Position numbers and translations under genes: made by a program. The notes under the pieces are model-generated. The model was not told the DNA's origin. It did no database searches and saw only the letters and a program-made list of their open reading frames with translations. Shown here in pieces: positions 7,961 to 17,879 of a stretch of 64,000 nt of DNA. Within the stretch, counting starts at the first letter, position 1. The number at the start of each line of letters is the position of its first letter. The DNA is from Cupriavidus sp. EM10 (GTDB lineage Bacteria; Pseudomonadota; Gammaproteobacteria; Burkholderiales; Burkholderiaceae): positions 3,384,501 to 3,448,500 of the forward strand of contig NZ_CP076060.1 of the NCBI RefSeq assembly GCF_018729255.1, read 5' to 3'.

Positions 7961-9217
7961 CTATTGGGGACGGTGGAAGTGTTCGACGAAATCCGCGAAC
8001 ACGCGCGCCGCAGTCTGGGCGTCTTCGGCCGTCATGGTCTCGGTGGGATGGTGGCTGATGCCGCCGTTGCCGCAGCGGACGAACAGCATGGCCACATCGG
8101 CGATGGCGGCGATGGCCATGGCGTCATGGCCGGCACCGGAGGGCAGGTGACGCACGGGGACGTCCTGGCGCGCCACGGCCGCCGCCCATTGCGACTGCAG
8201 CCACGGCGCGCACGGCACGCTGGCCGCCTCGTGCGTCTTGCGGATCTGGGCGCGCACGTTGCGGCGCGCGCAGACACGTTCGATTTCGGCCAGCACGTCA
8301 TTGACGGCGGCCTCGCGCTCGGCGTCGACGCCGGCGCGGATATCGATGGAAAACGTCGCGCGGCCCGGCACCACGTTGGTGGCGCCGTTCGGCACGTTGA
8401 ACTGGCCGACCGTGCCCACCAGGCCCGGCTTGCCGCCGCAGCGCTTCTCGATGAACAGGCCGATCTCGGCACCGGCCATGGCGGCGTCGCGGCGCATATC
8501 CATCGGCACCGTGCCGGCGTGGCCGGCCAGGCCTTCGAGCTCGACGATAAACCGCGTGGCGCCCGAGATGGCCGTCACCACGCCAACCGGCAGGCCTTCG
8601 TTCAGCAGCACCGGGCCCTGCTCGATATGCACCTCGATGAAGGCCAGCACCTTGCTGCGGTCATGTCTGGCGGCGGGCAGTTGCTCGGCGTCAAAGCCGG
8701 CGGCACGCATCACTTCGCGCATGGTCTTGCCCGAGTCGTCGACGTTGTCGAGCACGTTGGTGTCGAACGTGCCGGCGATGGCGCGGCTGCCCAGCAGCGT
8801 GGCCTTGAAGCGCACGCCCTCTTCCTCGGCAAACCCGACCACTTCCAGCGCGAACGGAAAGCGCTTGCCCTGGCGGTTCCACTCGGCCACGCAGGCGATG
8901 GGCAGGATCACGCCCAGGTTGCCGTCGAAGCGGCCGGCGTCGCGCACGGTGTCGAAGTGCGAGCCGGTCAGCAGTGCGGGGGCGTTGGGTTCGGTGCCTT
9001 CGTAGCGGCCGATCACGTTGCCGGCGGCATCGCGGCGCACGGTCATGCCGGCCGCCTGCATCCATTCGGTCAGCTGCGCGGCCGCGCCGTGGTGGGCGTC
9101 GGTCAGGTAGGTGCGGGTGAGCAGTCCGGGCTGTTCGGTATGAACGGCCAGGCTGTCGGCCCAGGCCATGATGCGGGTGCCGGTGTCAGCGGACAACGGC
9201 GTAGGGGTTGCTGCCAT
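7961..9217 (-). CDS. Allantoate amidohydrolase/N-carbamoyl-L-amino-acid hydrolase family (Zn-dependent)
   Basis: The protein has 418 residues of the AllC/HyuC branch of M20. The motifs are LTGSHFDTVRDAGRFDGNLGV (metal His and Asp), VVGFAEEEGVRF (catalytic Glu pair), FIEVHIEQGPVLL (metal His) and, late in the sequence, LPSGAGHDAM and GGISHHPTE. Members hydrolyse allantoate to ureidoglycine, N-carbamoyl-amino acids or beta-ureidopropionate. Allantoate is the preferred guess because the nearby gcl-hyi-glxR-glycerate kinase operon uses glyoxylate, which allantoin breakdown yields. No allantoinase or ureidoglycolate lyase is in the window, so this remains inference. It is divergent from the DctA-family transporter gene. 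Confidence 0.75.
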   Translation of the reverse strand: MAATPTPLSADTGTRIMAWADSLAVHTEQPGLLTRTYLTDAHHGAAAQLTEWMQAAGMTVRRDAAGNVIGRYEGTEPNAPALLTGSHFDTVRDAGRFDGNLGVILPIACVAEWNRQGKRFPFALEVVGFAEEEGVRFKATLLGSRAIAGTFDTNVLDNVDDSGKTMREVMRAAGFDAEQLPAARHDRSKVLAFIEVHIEQGPVLLNEGLPVGVVTAISGATRFIVELEGLAGHAGTVPMDMRRDAAMAGAEIGLFIEKRCGGKPGLVGTVGQFNVPNGATNVVPGRATFSIDIRAGVDAEREAAVNDVLAEIERVCARRNVRAQIRKTHEAASVPCAPWLQSQWAAAVARQDVPVRHLPSGAGHDAMAIAAIADVAMLFVRCGNGGISHHPTETMTAEDAQTAARVFADFVEHFHRPQ

Positions 9218-9619
9218 GTGCTTGTCTCTCCTGCTGGTGGTGCCGAGTCCGGTTCGAGGATGCCTGGCAACGCTGCCAGTCCGGGCGGGCGCCCAGTGCC
9301 GGATCTCTATTCTGTGCGATTCATGTTAGCACAGTGAATTCAAAAATTGCATACAAAAATGATATGCACTATATTGGCCTCCACACACCGACAATCCGCC
9401 GCGGACAATCCGGTCCGGACAAGCAGATTGCGTGGATTCCGCCTCAACAGGGGGCTTTCCGCGTGGGGCAAGGCCGGCAGGCAAGTTTGCCGCCGGACCT
9501 TCCAGAGGTGCATCCAGCCCGGCGTCGGCAGGCATGTGACGGCGGGCACCCCTGAACCAGATCAGGGCAGGCCGAAGGCACACCGATGCGCCACGGACCC
9601 GCCCGGCACGGAGACAACA
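9218..9619. promoter_or_regulatory. Divergent promoter region with TGCATA-N9-TATGCA inverted repeat
   Basis: This 402-bp stretch separates the allC-like gene (minus) and the DctA-family gene (plus) and holds no convincing ORF. Its distinct mark is an AT-rich island around 9325-9375 in an otherwise very GC-rich background. Inside it, TGCATA at 9348-9353 is mirrored by TATGCA at 9363-9368. A short AT-rich dyad of this kind is the sort of site bound by FCD-type GntR regulators, and one is encoded at 11070. Regulation of one or both genes by it is inference. Confidence 0.45.
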
Positions 9620-11020
9620 ATGCAGCATGCCGTACCCACGCAGCGCGCCGCTGGCCGCCTGCACACCCGCTTCACGCGTTCCCTGTTCGGCCAGGTGCTG
9701 ATCGCCCTGGCGCTCGGCACCCTGCTGGGCCTTGCCTTTCCCGAATTCGCCGCCAAGCTCAAGCCGCTGGGCGACGGCTTTATCAAGCTGATCAAGATGC
9801 TGATCGGCCCCGTGGTGTTCTGCGTGGTGGTGGCCGGCATCTGCGGCGCCGGCGAGCTCAAGAAGGTGGGCCGCGTGGGCATCAAGGCGGTGGTCTACTT
9901 CGAGATCGTCACGACCATCGCGCTGGCGCTGGGCATCGTGCTGGCCTACGTGTTCCAGCCGGGCACGGGCATGAACGTGAATCCGCGCAGCCTCGATATC
10001 TCGGCCATGTCCGCGTATATCGAGTCGGCGGACAAGGTGAAGAGCGCCGGCACGGTGGACTTCCTGATGAAGCTGATCCCCAACACGATCATGGGCGCGT
10101 TCACCAGCGGCGACGTGCTGCAGGTGCTGCTGGTGTCGGTGCTGTTCGGCTGCGCGCTGTCGGTGGTGGGCGAACCCGGCAAGCCGCTGGTGCGGCTGAT
10201 CGACAACTTCTCGGCCACGCTGTTCAAGATGATGGGGTTCATCATCAAGCTGGCGCCGCTGGGCGTGCTGGGCGCCGTGGCGTTCACGGTGGGCAAGTAC
10301 GGCATTGGCTCGCTCAAGCAGCTGGGCTTTCTGGTGATCCTGTTCTATGGCGCCGTGGTGATCTTCGTGCTGGGCGTGCTGGGGCTGATCCTGCGCCTGT
10401 GCGGCTTCTCGGTGCTGAAGCTGATCCGCTACCTGCGGGCCGAACTGCTGGTGGTGCTGGGCACGGCCTCGTCGGACAGCGTGCTGCCGCAGGTCATGAA
10501 AAAGCTTGAATACATGGGCATCAAGAAGTCGGTGGTGGGGCTGGTGATTCCCACCGGCTACTCGTTCAACCTCGATGCGTTCTCGATCTACCTGACGCTG
10601 GCGGCCGTGTTCATCGCACAGGCCACCAACACCCCGCTGGCGCTGGGCGACCTGCTGGGCATCCTGGCCGTGGCGCTGGTGACATCCAAGGGCGCGCACG
10701 GCATTCCGGGGTCGGCCATCGTGATCCTGGCGGCGACGCTGTCGGCCCACCCGGCCATCCCGGCCATCGGCCTGGTGCTGGTGCTGTCGGTGGACTGGTT
10801 CATCGGCATTGCCCGCGCCGTGGGCAACCTGATCGGCAACTGCGTGGCCACCGTGGTGGTGGCCGCCTGGGAACGCGATATCGACCGCGAGCGCGCCCAC
10901 GGGGTGCTCAACGGCACGATCCCGGCCGGCGAGCTGGAGGAAGGGCTGTCGGCATCCGTGGAAGGCGTCGGGGAAGTCCCGGTGCCGGCGCCGCTGCCCG
11001 GCACGGCCCCGGGGCGCTAG
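9620..11020 (+). CDS. DctA-family C4-dicarboxylate:cation symporter
   Basis: The protein is 466 residues from the ATG at 9620, chosen because GGAG lies 6 bp upstream; a longer in-frame reading from 9347 has no family match before this Met. It has the DAACS fold with about eight transmembrane helices plus re-entrant loops. Motifs are LIKMLIGPVVFCVVVAGI, the serine-rich TASSDSVLPQVMKKLEYMG hairpin, VIPTGYSFNLDAFSIYLT, and VTSKGAHGIPGSAIVILAATL. These match DctA, which imports succinate, fumarate, malate and related acids with protons or sodium. The neighbourhood (amidohydrolases, GntR regulator, glyoxylate genes) raises the possibility of a less usual organic acid substrate. A GntR gene follows 49 bp downstream. 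Confidence 0.85.
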   Translation: MQHAVPTQRAAGRLHTRFTRSLFGQVLIALALGTLLGLAFPEFAAKLKPLGDGFIKLIKMLIGPVVFCVVVAGICGAGELKKVGRVGIKAVVYFEIVTTIALALGIVLAYVFQPGTGMNVNPRSLDISAMSAYIESADKVKSAGTVDFLMKLIPNTIMGAFTSGDVLQVLLVSVLFGCALSVVGEPGKPLVRLIDNFSATLFKMMGFIIKLAPLGVLGAVAFTVGKYGIGSLKQLGFLVILFYGAVVIFVLGVLGLILRLCGFSVLKLIRYLRAELLVVLGTASSDSVLPQVMKKLEYMGIKKSVVGLVIPTGYSFNLDAFSIYLTLAAVFIAQATNTPLALGDLLGILAVALVTSKGAHGIPGSAIVILAATLSAHPAIPAIGLVLVLSVDWFIGIARAVGNLIGNCVATVVVAAWERDIDRERAHGVLNGTIPAGELEEGLSASVEGVGEVPVPAPLPGTAPGR

Positions 11021-11069
11021 AATCACGCATCCCAGTCAACGCGCAGGTCCGGCAAGAGACGCGCACACC

Positions 11070-11762
11070 ATGCCCGAGCACATCGATCCCGATATGACCG
11101 CCGAGGCGATTGCCGACGATATCGTCGCGGCCATCGTCTCGCACCGGCTGCCGCCCGGCACCAAGCTGCGCGAGGAAGCACTGGCCAGCGTCTACCGCGT
11201 AAGCCGTACCAAGGTGCGCGCGGCGCTGCTGATGCTGTCCAAGGACAAGGTCATCCAGATCGTGCCGGACAAGGGTGCCTTCGTGGCCAAGCCCAGCGCC
11301 GAGGAAGCGCGCGAGGTCTTTGCCGTGCGCCGCATCCTGGAAGCCGCGCTGGCGCGAGAATTCGTGGCCCGCGCCACGCCGGCCGACTACAAGCGCATCG
11401 AGAAGCATCTGACGGCCGAGCGCAAGTCGCTGGCCGGCAACGACGCGCAGACGCGCACGCGGCTGCTGGGCGACTTCCACATCGTGCTGGCCGAGGTGGC
11501 GGGCAACAACGTGCTGACGGAAATCATGCGCGAGCTGTCGATGCGCAGCGCGGTCATCACCATGCTGTACCAGAGCCGGCGCGACGCCACCTGTTCGTCG
11601 GACGAGCACCGCGCCTTCATCGAGGCCGCCAAGGCAGGCGACGCCGATCGGGCCGTCGCGCTGATGGTGGAACACCTGAACCACGTCGAAAGCGCGCTGC
11701 ACTTCGAGGAAGTACCGGCGGCCGCACGCGGCAAGGACCTGGTAGCGGCGTTGCTGGCATAG
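11070..11762 (+). CDS. GntR-family transcriptional regulator, FCD domain
   Basis: The protein has 230 residues. Residues of roughly 8-75 form the GntR winged helix (AIADDIVAAIVSHRLPPGTKLREEALASVYRVSRTKVRAAL, then a wing ending GAFVAKPS). The C-terminal all-helical FCD domain follows: EVFAVRRILEAALAREF, a metal/ligand His in LLGDFHIVLAEVAGNN, a second in SSDEHRAFIEAAKAGD, and a third in LMVEHLNHVE. FCD regulators bind small carboxylates, often through a metal held by these His residues. It is 49 bp downstream of the DctA-family gene on the same strand and probably regulates that gene and/or the divergent amidohydrolase operon. Confidence 0.85.
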   Translation: MPEHIDPDMTAEAIADDIVAAIVSHRLPPGTKLREEALASVYRVSRTKVRAALLMLSKDKVIQIVPDKGAFVAKPSAEEAREVFAVRRILEAALAREFVARATPADYKRIEKHLTAERKSLAGNDAQTRTRLLGDFHIVLAEVAGNNVLTEIMRELSMRSAVITMLYQSRRDATCSSDEHRAFIEAAKAGDADRAVALMVEHLNHVESALHFEEVPAAARGKDLVAALLA

Positions 11763-11816
11763 GCCATCGCCAGCGCCGTGGAATTGGATGGAATCCGATT
11801 GATCGCCATCAAGGAC

Positions 11817-11940
11817 GAGGACGGGGTGGGAGGCGCATCATTCCTCTCGCCATGAAGTTGCGGGGGCGCACTTCATGAGCTCTCCCCGTCCTTCGCAAGA
11901 AGGGCTGCCCGCAGACCGCAATGGCTGCGGGCTTTTTCTT
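11817..11940 (+). ncRNA. Candidate multibranched structured RNA ending in an intrinsic terminator
   Basis: Reading the plus strand, GGACGGGG (11819-11826) pairs with CCCCGTCC (11884-11891), closing a junction. Inside it are a 6-bp hairpin GGGAGG/CCTCTC (11828-11848, one GU pair) and a strong hairpin ATGAAGT..GC/GC ACTTCAT (11852-11876). A terminator hairpin GCCCGCAG/CTGCGGGC (11907-11932) with TTTTTCTTTT follows. No plus-strand gene lies downstream, so this is not a conventional leader. It could be the structured 3' UTR of the GntR mRNA or a separate small RNA. I do not recognise the family. The pairing is read by eye, not by covariance. Confidence 0.4.
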
Positions 11941-11942
11941 TT
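11907..11942 (+). terminator. Intrinsic terminator, GntR transcript or small RNA
   Basis: An 8-bp perfect stem (GCCCGCAG / CTGCGGGC) with a 10-base loop is followed by TTTTTCTTTT. It lies 145 bp after the GntR stop and 40 bp before the end of the convergent LysR gene. Confidence 0.8.
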
Positions 11943-11981
11943 GGGCTTCCGGTTTAGTGTCTTTTCCGGCTAGCCCGCCCT

Positions 11982-12929
11982 TCAGGCGATCTGCCGCTGC
12001 GGCGCGTCCGTCCAGCTGCTGCCGCGCTCCGTCCAATACCCCGGTTTTGCGAATGCCTGCTTCAGGTGTTCGATGAAGAAGCGGATCTTCGCCGGCACGG
12101 GCCGCTGCTGCGGGTACACGGCCAGGATGTCGTAGTCGGGCAGCGCGAATTCATCGAGCACAGTGATTAGTTCGCCGCTTTCCAGCTGCGGCAGTATCTC
12201 CCACGTCGACCGCCATCCCAGTCCCAGGCTTTCTCCCGTCCAGCGGTGCAGCAGTTCGCCGTCGTTGCAGTCCAGGTTGCCATTGACCCGCACGGTCACG
12301 GTCTTGCCGTTCTGCTGGAAGTACCAGCCGCGCTGCTGGCCGCCCTGCAGGTTGAACGCCAGGCAGTTGTGCTTTTCCAGGTCTTCCAGCGTAAGCGGGA
12401 CGCCATGTTTGGCGAAGTAGGCCGGCGTGCCGCACACCACGCGCTTGTTGCTGGCCAGCTTGATCGCCACGAAATTCGGGTCGATGGCGCCGCCGATGCG
12501 GATGCCCAGGTCATAGCCCTCGCGCACCAGGTCCACCACGCGGTCGGTCAGATTGAACGATATCTGGACTTCGGGATTGGCTGCCAGGAACGCCGGCGCG
12601 TGCGGCGCCACGTGCTTGCGGCCGAAGGCGGCCGGTGCCGAGACGATCAGATGCCCGGTGGCCTTGTGCTTGCCTTCGGCGATCAGCATCTCGGCGCGGT
12701 CCAGGTCGGACAGCGCCTTCTTGCACTGCTCCATGAAGGCCGCGCCCTGCTCGGTCACCACGATGCGCCGGGTGGACCGGTGCAGCAGCTTCACGCCGAT
12801 GCGCGCTTCCAGCGCGTTGATGCGCCGGCCGATCATGACCGGCGTGACGTTCTGGGTCAGGGCAGCCGCGGCCATGCTGCCGTGTTCCACCACGGCGATG
12901 AATGCTTCGATTTGTTTGAGTTTGTCCAT
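11982..12929 (-). CDS. LysR-family transcriptional regulator
   Basis: The protein has 315 residues starting at MDKLKQIEAFIAVVEHGS; the longer open frame upstream has no family match. Residues 1-60 form the LysR winged helix (AAAALTQNVTPVMIGRRINALEARIGVKLLHRSTRRI). The substrate domain follows, with GHLIVSAPAAFGRKHVAP, DLVREGYDLGIRIG and a C-terminal QQRPVPAKIRFFIEHLKQAF, the signature of the PA2206/CrgA-like LysR subgroup with a C-terminal Y-P-x-x-R-x-x-P-x-K-[VI]-R motif. Its target is not evident: it is not directly divergent from a biosynthetic or catabolic gene, since another minus-strand gene lies upstream. Confidence 0.85.
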   Translation of the reverse strand: MDKLKQIEAFIAVVEHGSMAAAALTQNVTPVMIGRRINALEARIGVKLLHRSTRRIVVTEQGAAFMEQCKKALSDLDRAEMLIAEGKHKATGHLIVSAPAAFGRKHVAPHAPAFLAANPEVQISFNLTDRVVDLVREGYDLGIRIGGAIDPNFVAIKLASNKRVVCGTPAYFAKHGVPLTLEDLEKHNCLAFNLQGGQQRGWYFQQNGKTVTVRVNGNLDCNDGELLHRWTGESLGLGWRSTWEILPQLESGELITVLDEFALPDYDILAVYPQQRPVPAKIRFFIEHLKQAFAKPGYWTERGSSWTDAPQRQIA

Positions 12930-13050
12930 AACGCCATTTGTCTCCTGCCGCCACATTGTGAGGCATTGACGCCATGGTGCGCATCTCCGTACGGCGATGC
13001 TGTGCATCCGCCGCACGCCATGGAAGGGGCGGCACGGGATGCGGACCGGC

Positions 13051-13719
13051 CTACCGGCCCAGCTTCTCGCTGATTTCGGCGGCTTCGCCAAGCACGTGGG
13101 CCAGCCGGCGCAGCGGGGCGCTGCATTGCAGTTGGGCGAACAGGGCCAGTGCGCTGCCGCCGACCAGCACCACGCCGTAGAGCGCCACCAGCGTCGGGCC
13201 ATGGCCAGGCGCCATGACGGCCAGCCCGTCGGCCAGCACGACGGCGGCCGGGGCAAGGGCAAGAATCAGCGCCAGCGTGCGGGCGCCCCCTTCCCAGAGC
13301 CGGGCCTGGAGCAGGATGCGGCGTTGCCGCGCCCGCAGCTGCAGGGCGGGAATCCGACCCAGGCGCAGCAGCAGCGCATTCTCGACCTCGCTCTGGGCGT
13401 CGACGCACCGGGTCAGCCAGCGCATCGGATGCCGCAGTGCAGCACGACTCGACAGCAGGCGCGACAACCACGCGCTGGCGTAGAACACGCCGCTGATGGC
13501 CAGCAGCACGTGAAACGCCTGCGGCAGCCAGGCCGGCGGCGGTTGCACCAGCACCTGATGCCACCACACCAGCGCTCCGCCCGCCACCAGCGTCGGCACC
13601 AGCGCCAGCACGAATCCCGCCCACAAGACCATGGCCAGCCGGCTGTCCGGCGATTTTTCGGCCGGCGCCGTCTGCAACGATTCCATCAGTTCATAGGTGG
13701 TCGGCAGCCGCGTGTACAT
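13051..13719 (-). CDS. Multi-span membrane protein, unknown function
   Basis: The protein is 222 residues from the ATG at 13719; other in-frame starts at 13827 and 13872 are possible and none has a clear Shine-Dalgarno site. Four hydrophobic segments are visible: AMVLWAGFVLALVPTLVAGGALVWW, AFHVLLAISGVFYASAWL, TLALILALAPAAVVLADGLAVM, and TLVALYGVVLVGGSALALFAQL. Arg-rich stretches between the second and third suggest a cytoplasmic loop. I do not recognise a family. It is 121 bp upstream of the LysR gene on the same strand. Confidence 0.55.
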   Translation of the reverse strand: MYTRLPTTYELMESLQTAPAEKSPDSRLAMVLWAGFVLALVPTLVAGGALVWWHQVLVQPPPAWLPQAFHVLLAISGVFYASAWLSRLLSSRAALRHPMRWLTRCVDAQSEVENALLLRLGRIPALQLRARQRRILLQARLWEGGARTLALILALAPAAVVLADGLAVMAPGHGPTLVALYGVVLVGGSALALFAQLQCSAPLRRLAHVLGEAAEISEKLGR

Positions 13720-14014
13720 GGCAGGACAAGGCAATTCCAAACCCGCTATTTTGACCCGGCCATCGTTGCCCCCGATAGAGCAAAACCGTACCAAATTGCC
13801 CCAACCCTCGTCTCGGGGGAGTGTCATCGGCTTCCCTTGCACGCCCTTCGCTGCGTATCCCGGAGTGCACATTTTCAGCCACTTTGCTGCGGTATTCCGT
13901 ACTTCAGGTATCGAATCAACTGATCGCCCTTCTGTTTATCCCTACCCCGCTGCGGGCATAGGATCAACGCCAGAACGAATCCCACCCATTCTTTAAAGCG
14001 TTTTGGAGAGAGAC

Positions 14015-15799
<1,785 letters not shown>

Positions 15800-15900
15800 G
15801 CCTCGGGCCGTACCCGGCCAGCCCTGCAGTACGCCCCCTCGCCCCGCTCCACCGGGCGGGCGGGGCACCCGTTTTCCCCAACACCGAGAGAGACATCACA

Positions 15901-16680
15901 ATGCCAAAGCTCGCAGCCAACCTGACGATGCTGTTCAACGAAGTGGGTTTCCTGGATCGCTTCGAGGCCGCCGCCCGCGCCGGGTTCCGTGGCGTGGAGT
16001 TCCTGTTTCCGTACGCCTTTCACGCCGACCAGATCGCCGACCGCCTGAGCCGCTTCCAGCTGGACCTGGTGCTGCACAACCTGCCGGCCGGCAAGTGGGA
16101 AGCGGGCGAGCGCGGCATTGCCTGCCACCCGGACCGCGTGGCCGAGTTCCAGGACGGCGTGGGCGAAGCCATCAAGTACGCCAAGGTGCTGGGCGTGCGC
16201 CAGCTGAACTGCCTGGTCGGCATCCTGCCGCAGAACGTCAAACGCGAACAGGCCAACGAGACGCTGGTCGAGAACCTGCGCTTCGCCGCCAACGCGCTGG
16301 CCAAGGAGCAGATCGACCTGCTGGTCGAGCCGATCAACACGTTCGACATTCCCGGCTTCTTCCTGTCGCGCACGCAGCAGGCCGTGGACCTGATCGGCCA
16401 GGTCAACGCGCCCAATCTGTACGTGCAGTACGACATCTATCACATGCAGCGCATGGAGGGCGAGATCGCCAACACGATCCGCGCCAACCTGCCGAAGATC
16501 CGCCACGTGCAGCTGGCCGACAATCCGGGCCGCAACGAACCGGGCACCGGCGAACTGAACTACCAGTACCTGTTCCGCTTCCTCGACGAAGTGGGCTACC
16601 AGGGCTGGATCGGCTGCGAATACAAGCCGAAGACCACCACCGAAGCCGGCCTGGGCTGGCGCGCCGCCCACGGCGTCTGA
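15901..16680 (+). CDS. hyi: Hydroxypyruvate isomerase
   Basis: The protein has 259 residues with a TIM-barrel AP-endonuclease-2-like fold. N-terminal MPKLAANLTMLFNEVGFLDRF, then GFRGVEFLFPY, HNLPAGKWEAGERGIAC, LVEPINTFDIPGFFLSRT (metal Glu), YVQYDIYHMQRMEGE (metal Asp), RHVQLADNPGRNEPGTGELNY (metal His) and IGCEYKP (metal Glu) match Hyi throughout. It interconverts hydroxypyruvate and tartronate semialdehyde. AGAGAG precedes the start by 8 bp. It is 101 bp after gcl in the same operon. Confidence 0.95.
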   Translation: MPKLAANLTMLFNEVGFLDRFEAAARAGFRGVEFLFPYAFHADQIADRLSRFQLDLVLHNLPAGKWEAGERGIACHPDRVAEFQDGVGEAIKYAKVLGVRQLNCLVGILPQNVKREQANETLVENLRFAANALAKEQIDLLVEPINTFDIPGFFLSRTQQAVDLIGQVNAPNLYVQYDIYHMQRMEGEIANTIRANLPKIRHVQLADNPGRNEPGTGELNYQYLFRFLDEVGYQGWIGCEYKPKTTTEAGLGWRAAHGV

Positions 16681-16690
16681 ACCACCTGCA

Positions 16691-16823
16691 GGCTTGCTCC
16701 CCTCTCCCGCACGGCGGGAGAGGGTTGGGGGTGAGGGCAAAGCAGTGCAGCTTGCCGACCGCGGTATTTGAACCGCCCCGCCCTCACCCCCGCCCCTCTC
16801 CCATGAATGGGAGAGGGAGAAAA
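16691..16823. repeat. Inverted pair of REP-like palindromic units
   Basis: CCCTCTCCCGC-ACG-GCGGGAGAGGG (about 16700-16724) is followed by TTGGGGGTGAGGGC. Forty bp later the mirror image appears: GCCCTCACCCCCGCCCCTCTCCC with its own GGGAGAGGG arm (to 16817). The unit is a REP/BIME-type arrangement in the hyi-glxR intercistronic gap. A related single unit lies at 26645-26675. It could stabilise the upstream mRNA or attenuate transcription into glxR. Confidence 0.75.
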
Positions 16824-16862
16824 CAGACGACACATTCAATTTGATCCACTGGAGACATCAAC

Positions 16863-17786
16863 ATGGCAAACCAACGCAACGTCGGCTTTATCGGCCTGGG
16901 CATCATGGGCGCACCGATGGCGGGTCACCTGCGCGCCGCGGGCCACACACTGTTCGTGCATGACGTGAACCCGGCCCCGCAGGCCCTGGTCGATGCCGGC
17001 GTGACCGTCTGCACCAGCGCCGAGGAAGTGGCCAAGCGCGCCGACATCGTGATCGTCATGGTGCCGGACACCCCGCACGTGGAAGCCGTGCTGTTTGCCG
17101 AAAAGGGCATCGCCGCCGCCTACAAGGCCGCTGGCAAGGAAGCCACGTACGGCAAGATCGTGGTCGACATGAGCTCGATCTCGCCGATCGCCACCAAGGA
17201 CTTTGCCGCGCGCATCAACAAGCTGGGTGCGTCGTACCTGGACGCGCCGGTGTCGGGTGGCGAGGTCGGCGCCAAGGCCGCATCGCTGACGATCATGGTC
17301 GGCGGCCCGACGGAAGCGTTCGACGAAGTGAAGCCGCTGTTCGAGCTGATGGGCAAGAACATCACGCTGGTGGGCGGCAACGGCGACGGCCAGACCACCA
17401 AGGTGGCCAACCAGATCATCGTGGCGCTGAACATCCAGGCCGTGTCCGAAGCGCTGCTGTTCGCCTCGAAGGCCGGCGCCGATCCGGCCAAGGTGCGCCA
17501 GGCGCTGATGGGGGGCTTCGCCGCATCGCGGATTCTTGAAGTTCACGGCGAACGCATGGTCAAGCGTACGTTCGACCCGGGCTTCCGCATCGAACTGCAC
17601 CAGAAGGATCTGAACCTGGCGCTGCAGGGTGCCAAGACGCTGGGCGTGTCGCTGCCGAACACGTCGGCCGCGCAGGAACTGTTCAACGCCTGCGCCGCCA
17701 ATGGCTTCGGCAAGCTCGACCACTCGGCCCTGTGCCGTGCGATCGAGATCATGTCGAACCACGAAATCGCCAAGGCTTCGAAGTAA
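16863..17786 (+). CDS. glxR: 2-hydroxy-3-oxopropionate (tartronate semialdehyde) reductase
   Basis: The protein has 307 residues of the beta-hydroxyacid dehydrogenase family. NVGFIGLGIMGAPMAGHLRAAGH is the Rossmann NAD(P) motif, LDAPVSGGEVGAKAASLTIMVGG the substrate-binding DAPVSGG signature, and TTKVANQIIVALN contains the catalytic Lys of the G-x-x-x-K-x-x-N motif. The C-terminal helical domain ends with LDHSALCRAIE. It reduces tartronate semialdehyde to D-glycerate with NAD(P)H. The operon position between hyi and glycerate kinase supports GlxR/GarR over 3-hydroxyisobutyrate dehydrogenase. Confidence 0.95.
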   Translation: MANQRNVGFIGLGIMGAPMAGHLRAAGHTLFVHDVNPAPQALVDAGVTVCTSAEEVAKRADIVIVMVPDTPHVEAVLFAEKGIAAAYKAAGKEATYGKIVVDMSSISPIATKDFAARINKLGASYLDAPVSGGEVGAKAASLTIMVGGPTEAFDEVKPLFELMGKNITLVGGNGDGQTTKVANQIIVALNIQAVSEALLFASKAGADPAKVRQALMGGFAASRILEVHGERMVKRTFDPGFRIELHQKDLNLALQGAKTLGVSLPNTSAAQELFNACAANGFGKLDHSALCRAIEIMSNHEIAKASK

Positions 17787-17819
17787 TCGCAACCGCAATC
17801 GCAGTGCAATAGCAGCATT

Positions 17820-17857
17820 GCAGTCGTCTTCGCGCGAAGGCGACTGCATCGTTTTCA
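17820..17857 (+). terminator. Intercistronic hairpin between glxR and glycerate kinase gene
   Basis: GCAGTCG and CTTCGCGCGAAG plus CGACTGC form a 28-base imperfect palindrome followed by ATCGTTTTC. It sits 33 bp after the glxR stop. The weak T tract suggests a partial terminator or mRNA-stabilising hairpin within the operon rather than its end. Confidence 0.5.
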
Positions 17858-17879
17858 GCAAGCATTCCTCAGGATTCGC

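Noticed and set aside
6716..9337. Very long plus-strand open frame (873 codons) opposite the M20 and AllC-like genes
   Set aside because: It is a GC-rich antisense shadow: its translation is low-complexity (His/Arg/Ala/Gly) with no domain, while the minus strand encodes two full enzyme families.
9326..11026. 566-codon minus-strand open frame opposite the DctA-family gene
   Set aside because: It is a His/Gln-rich shadow with no motif, and the plus strand has all DctA signatures.
11809..12036. 75-codon minus-strand gene overlapping the LysR end
   Set aside because: It overlaps both the RNA structure and the LysR gene out of frame and has no Shine-Dalgarno site or recognisable domain.
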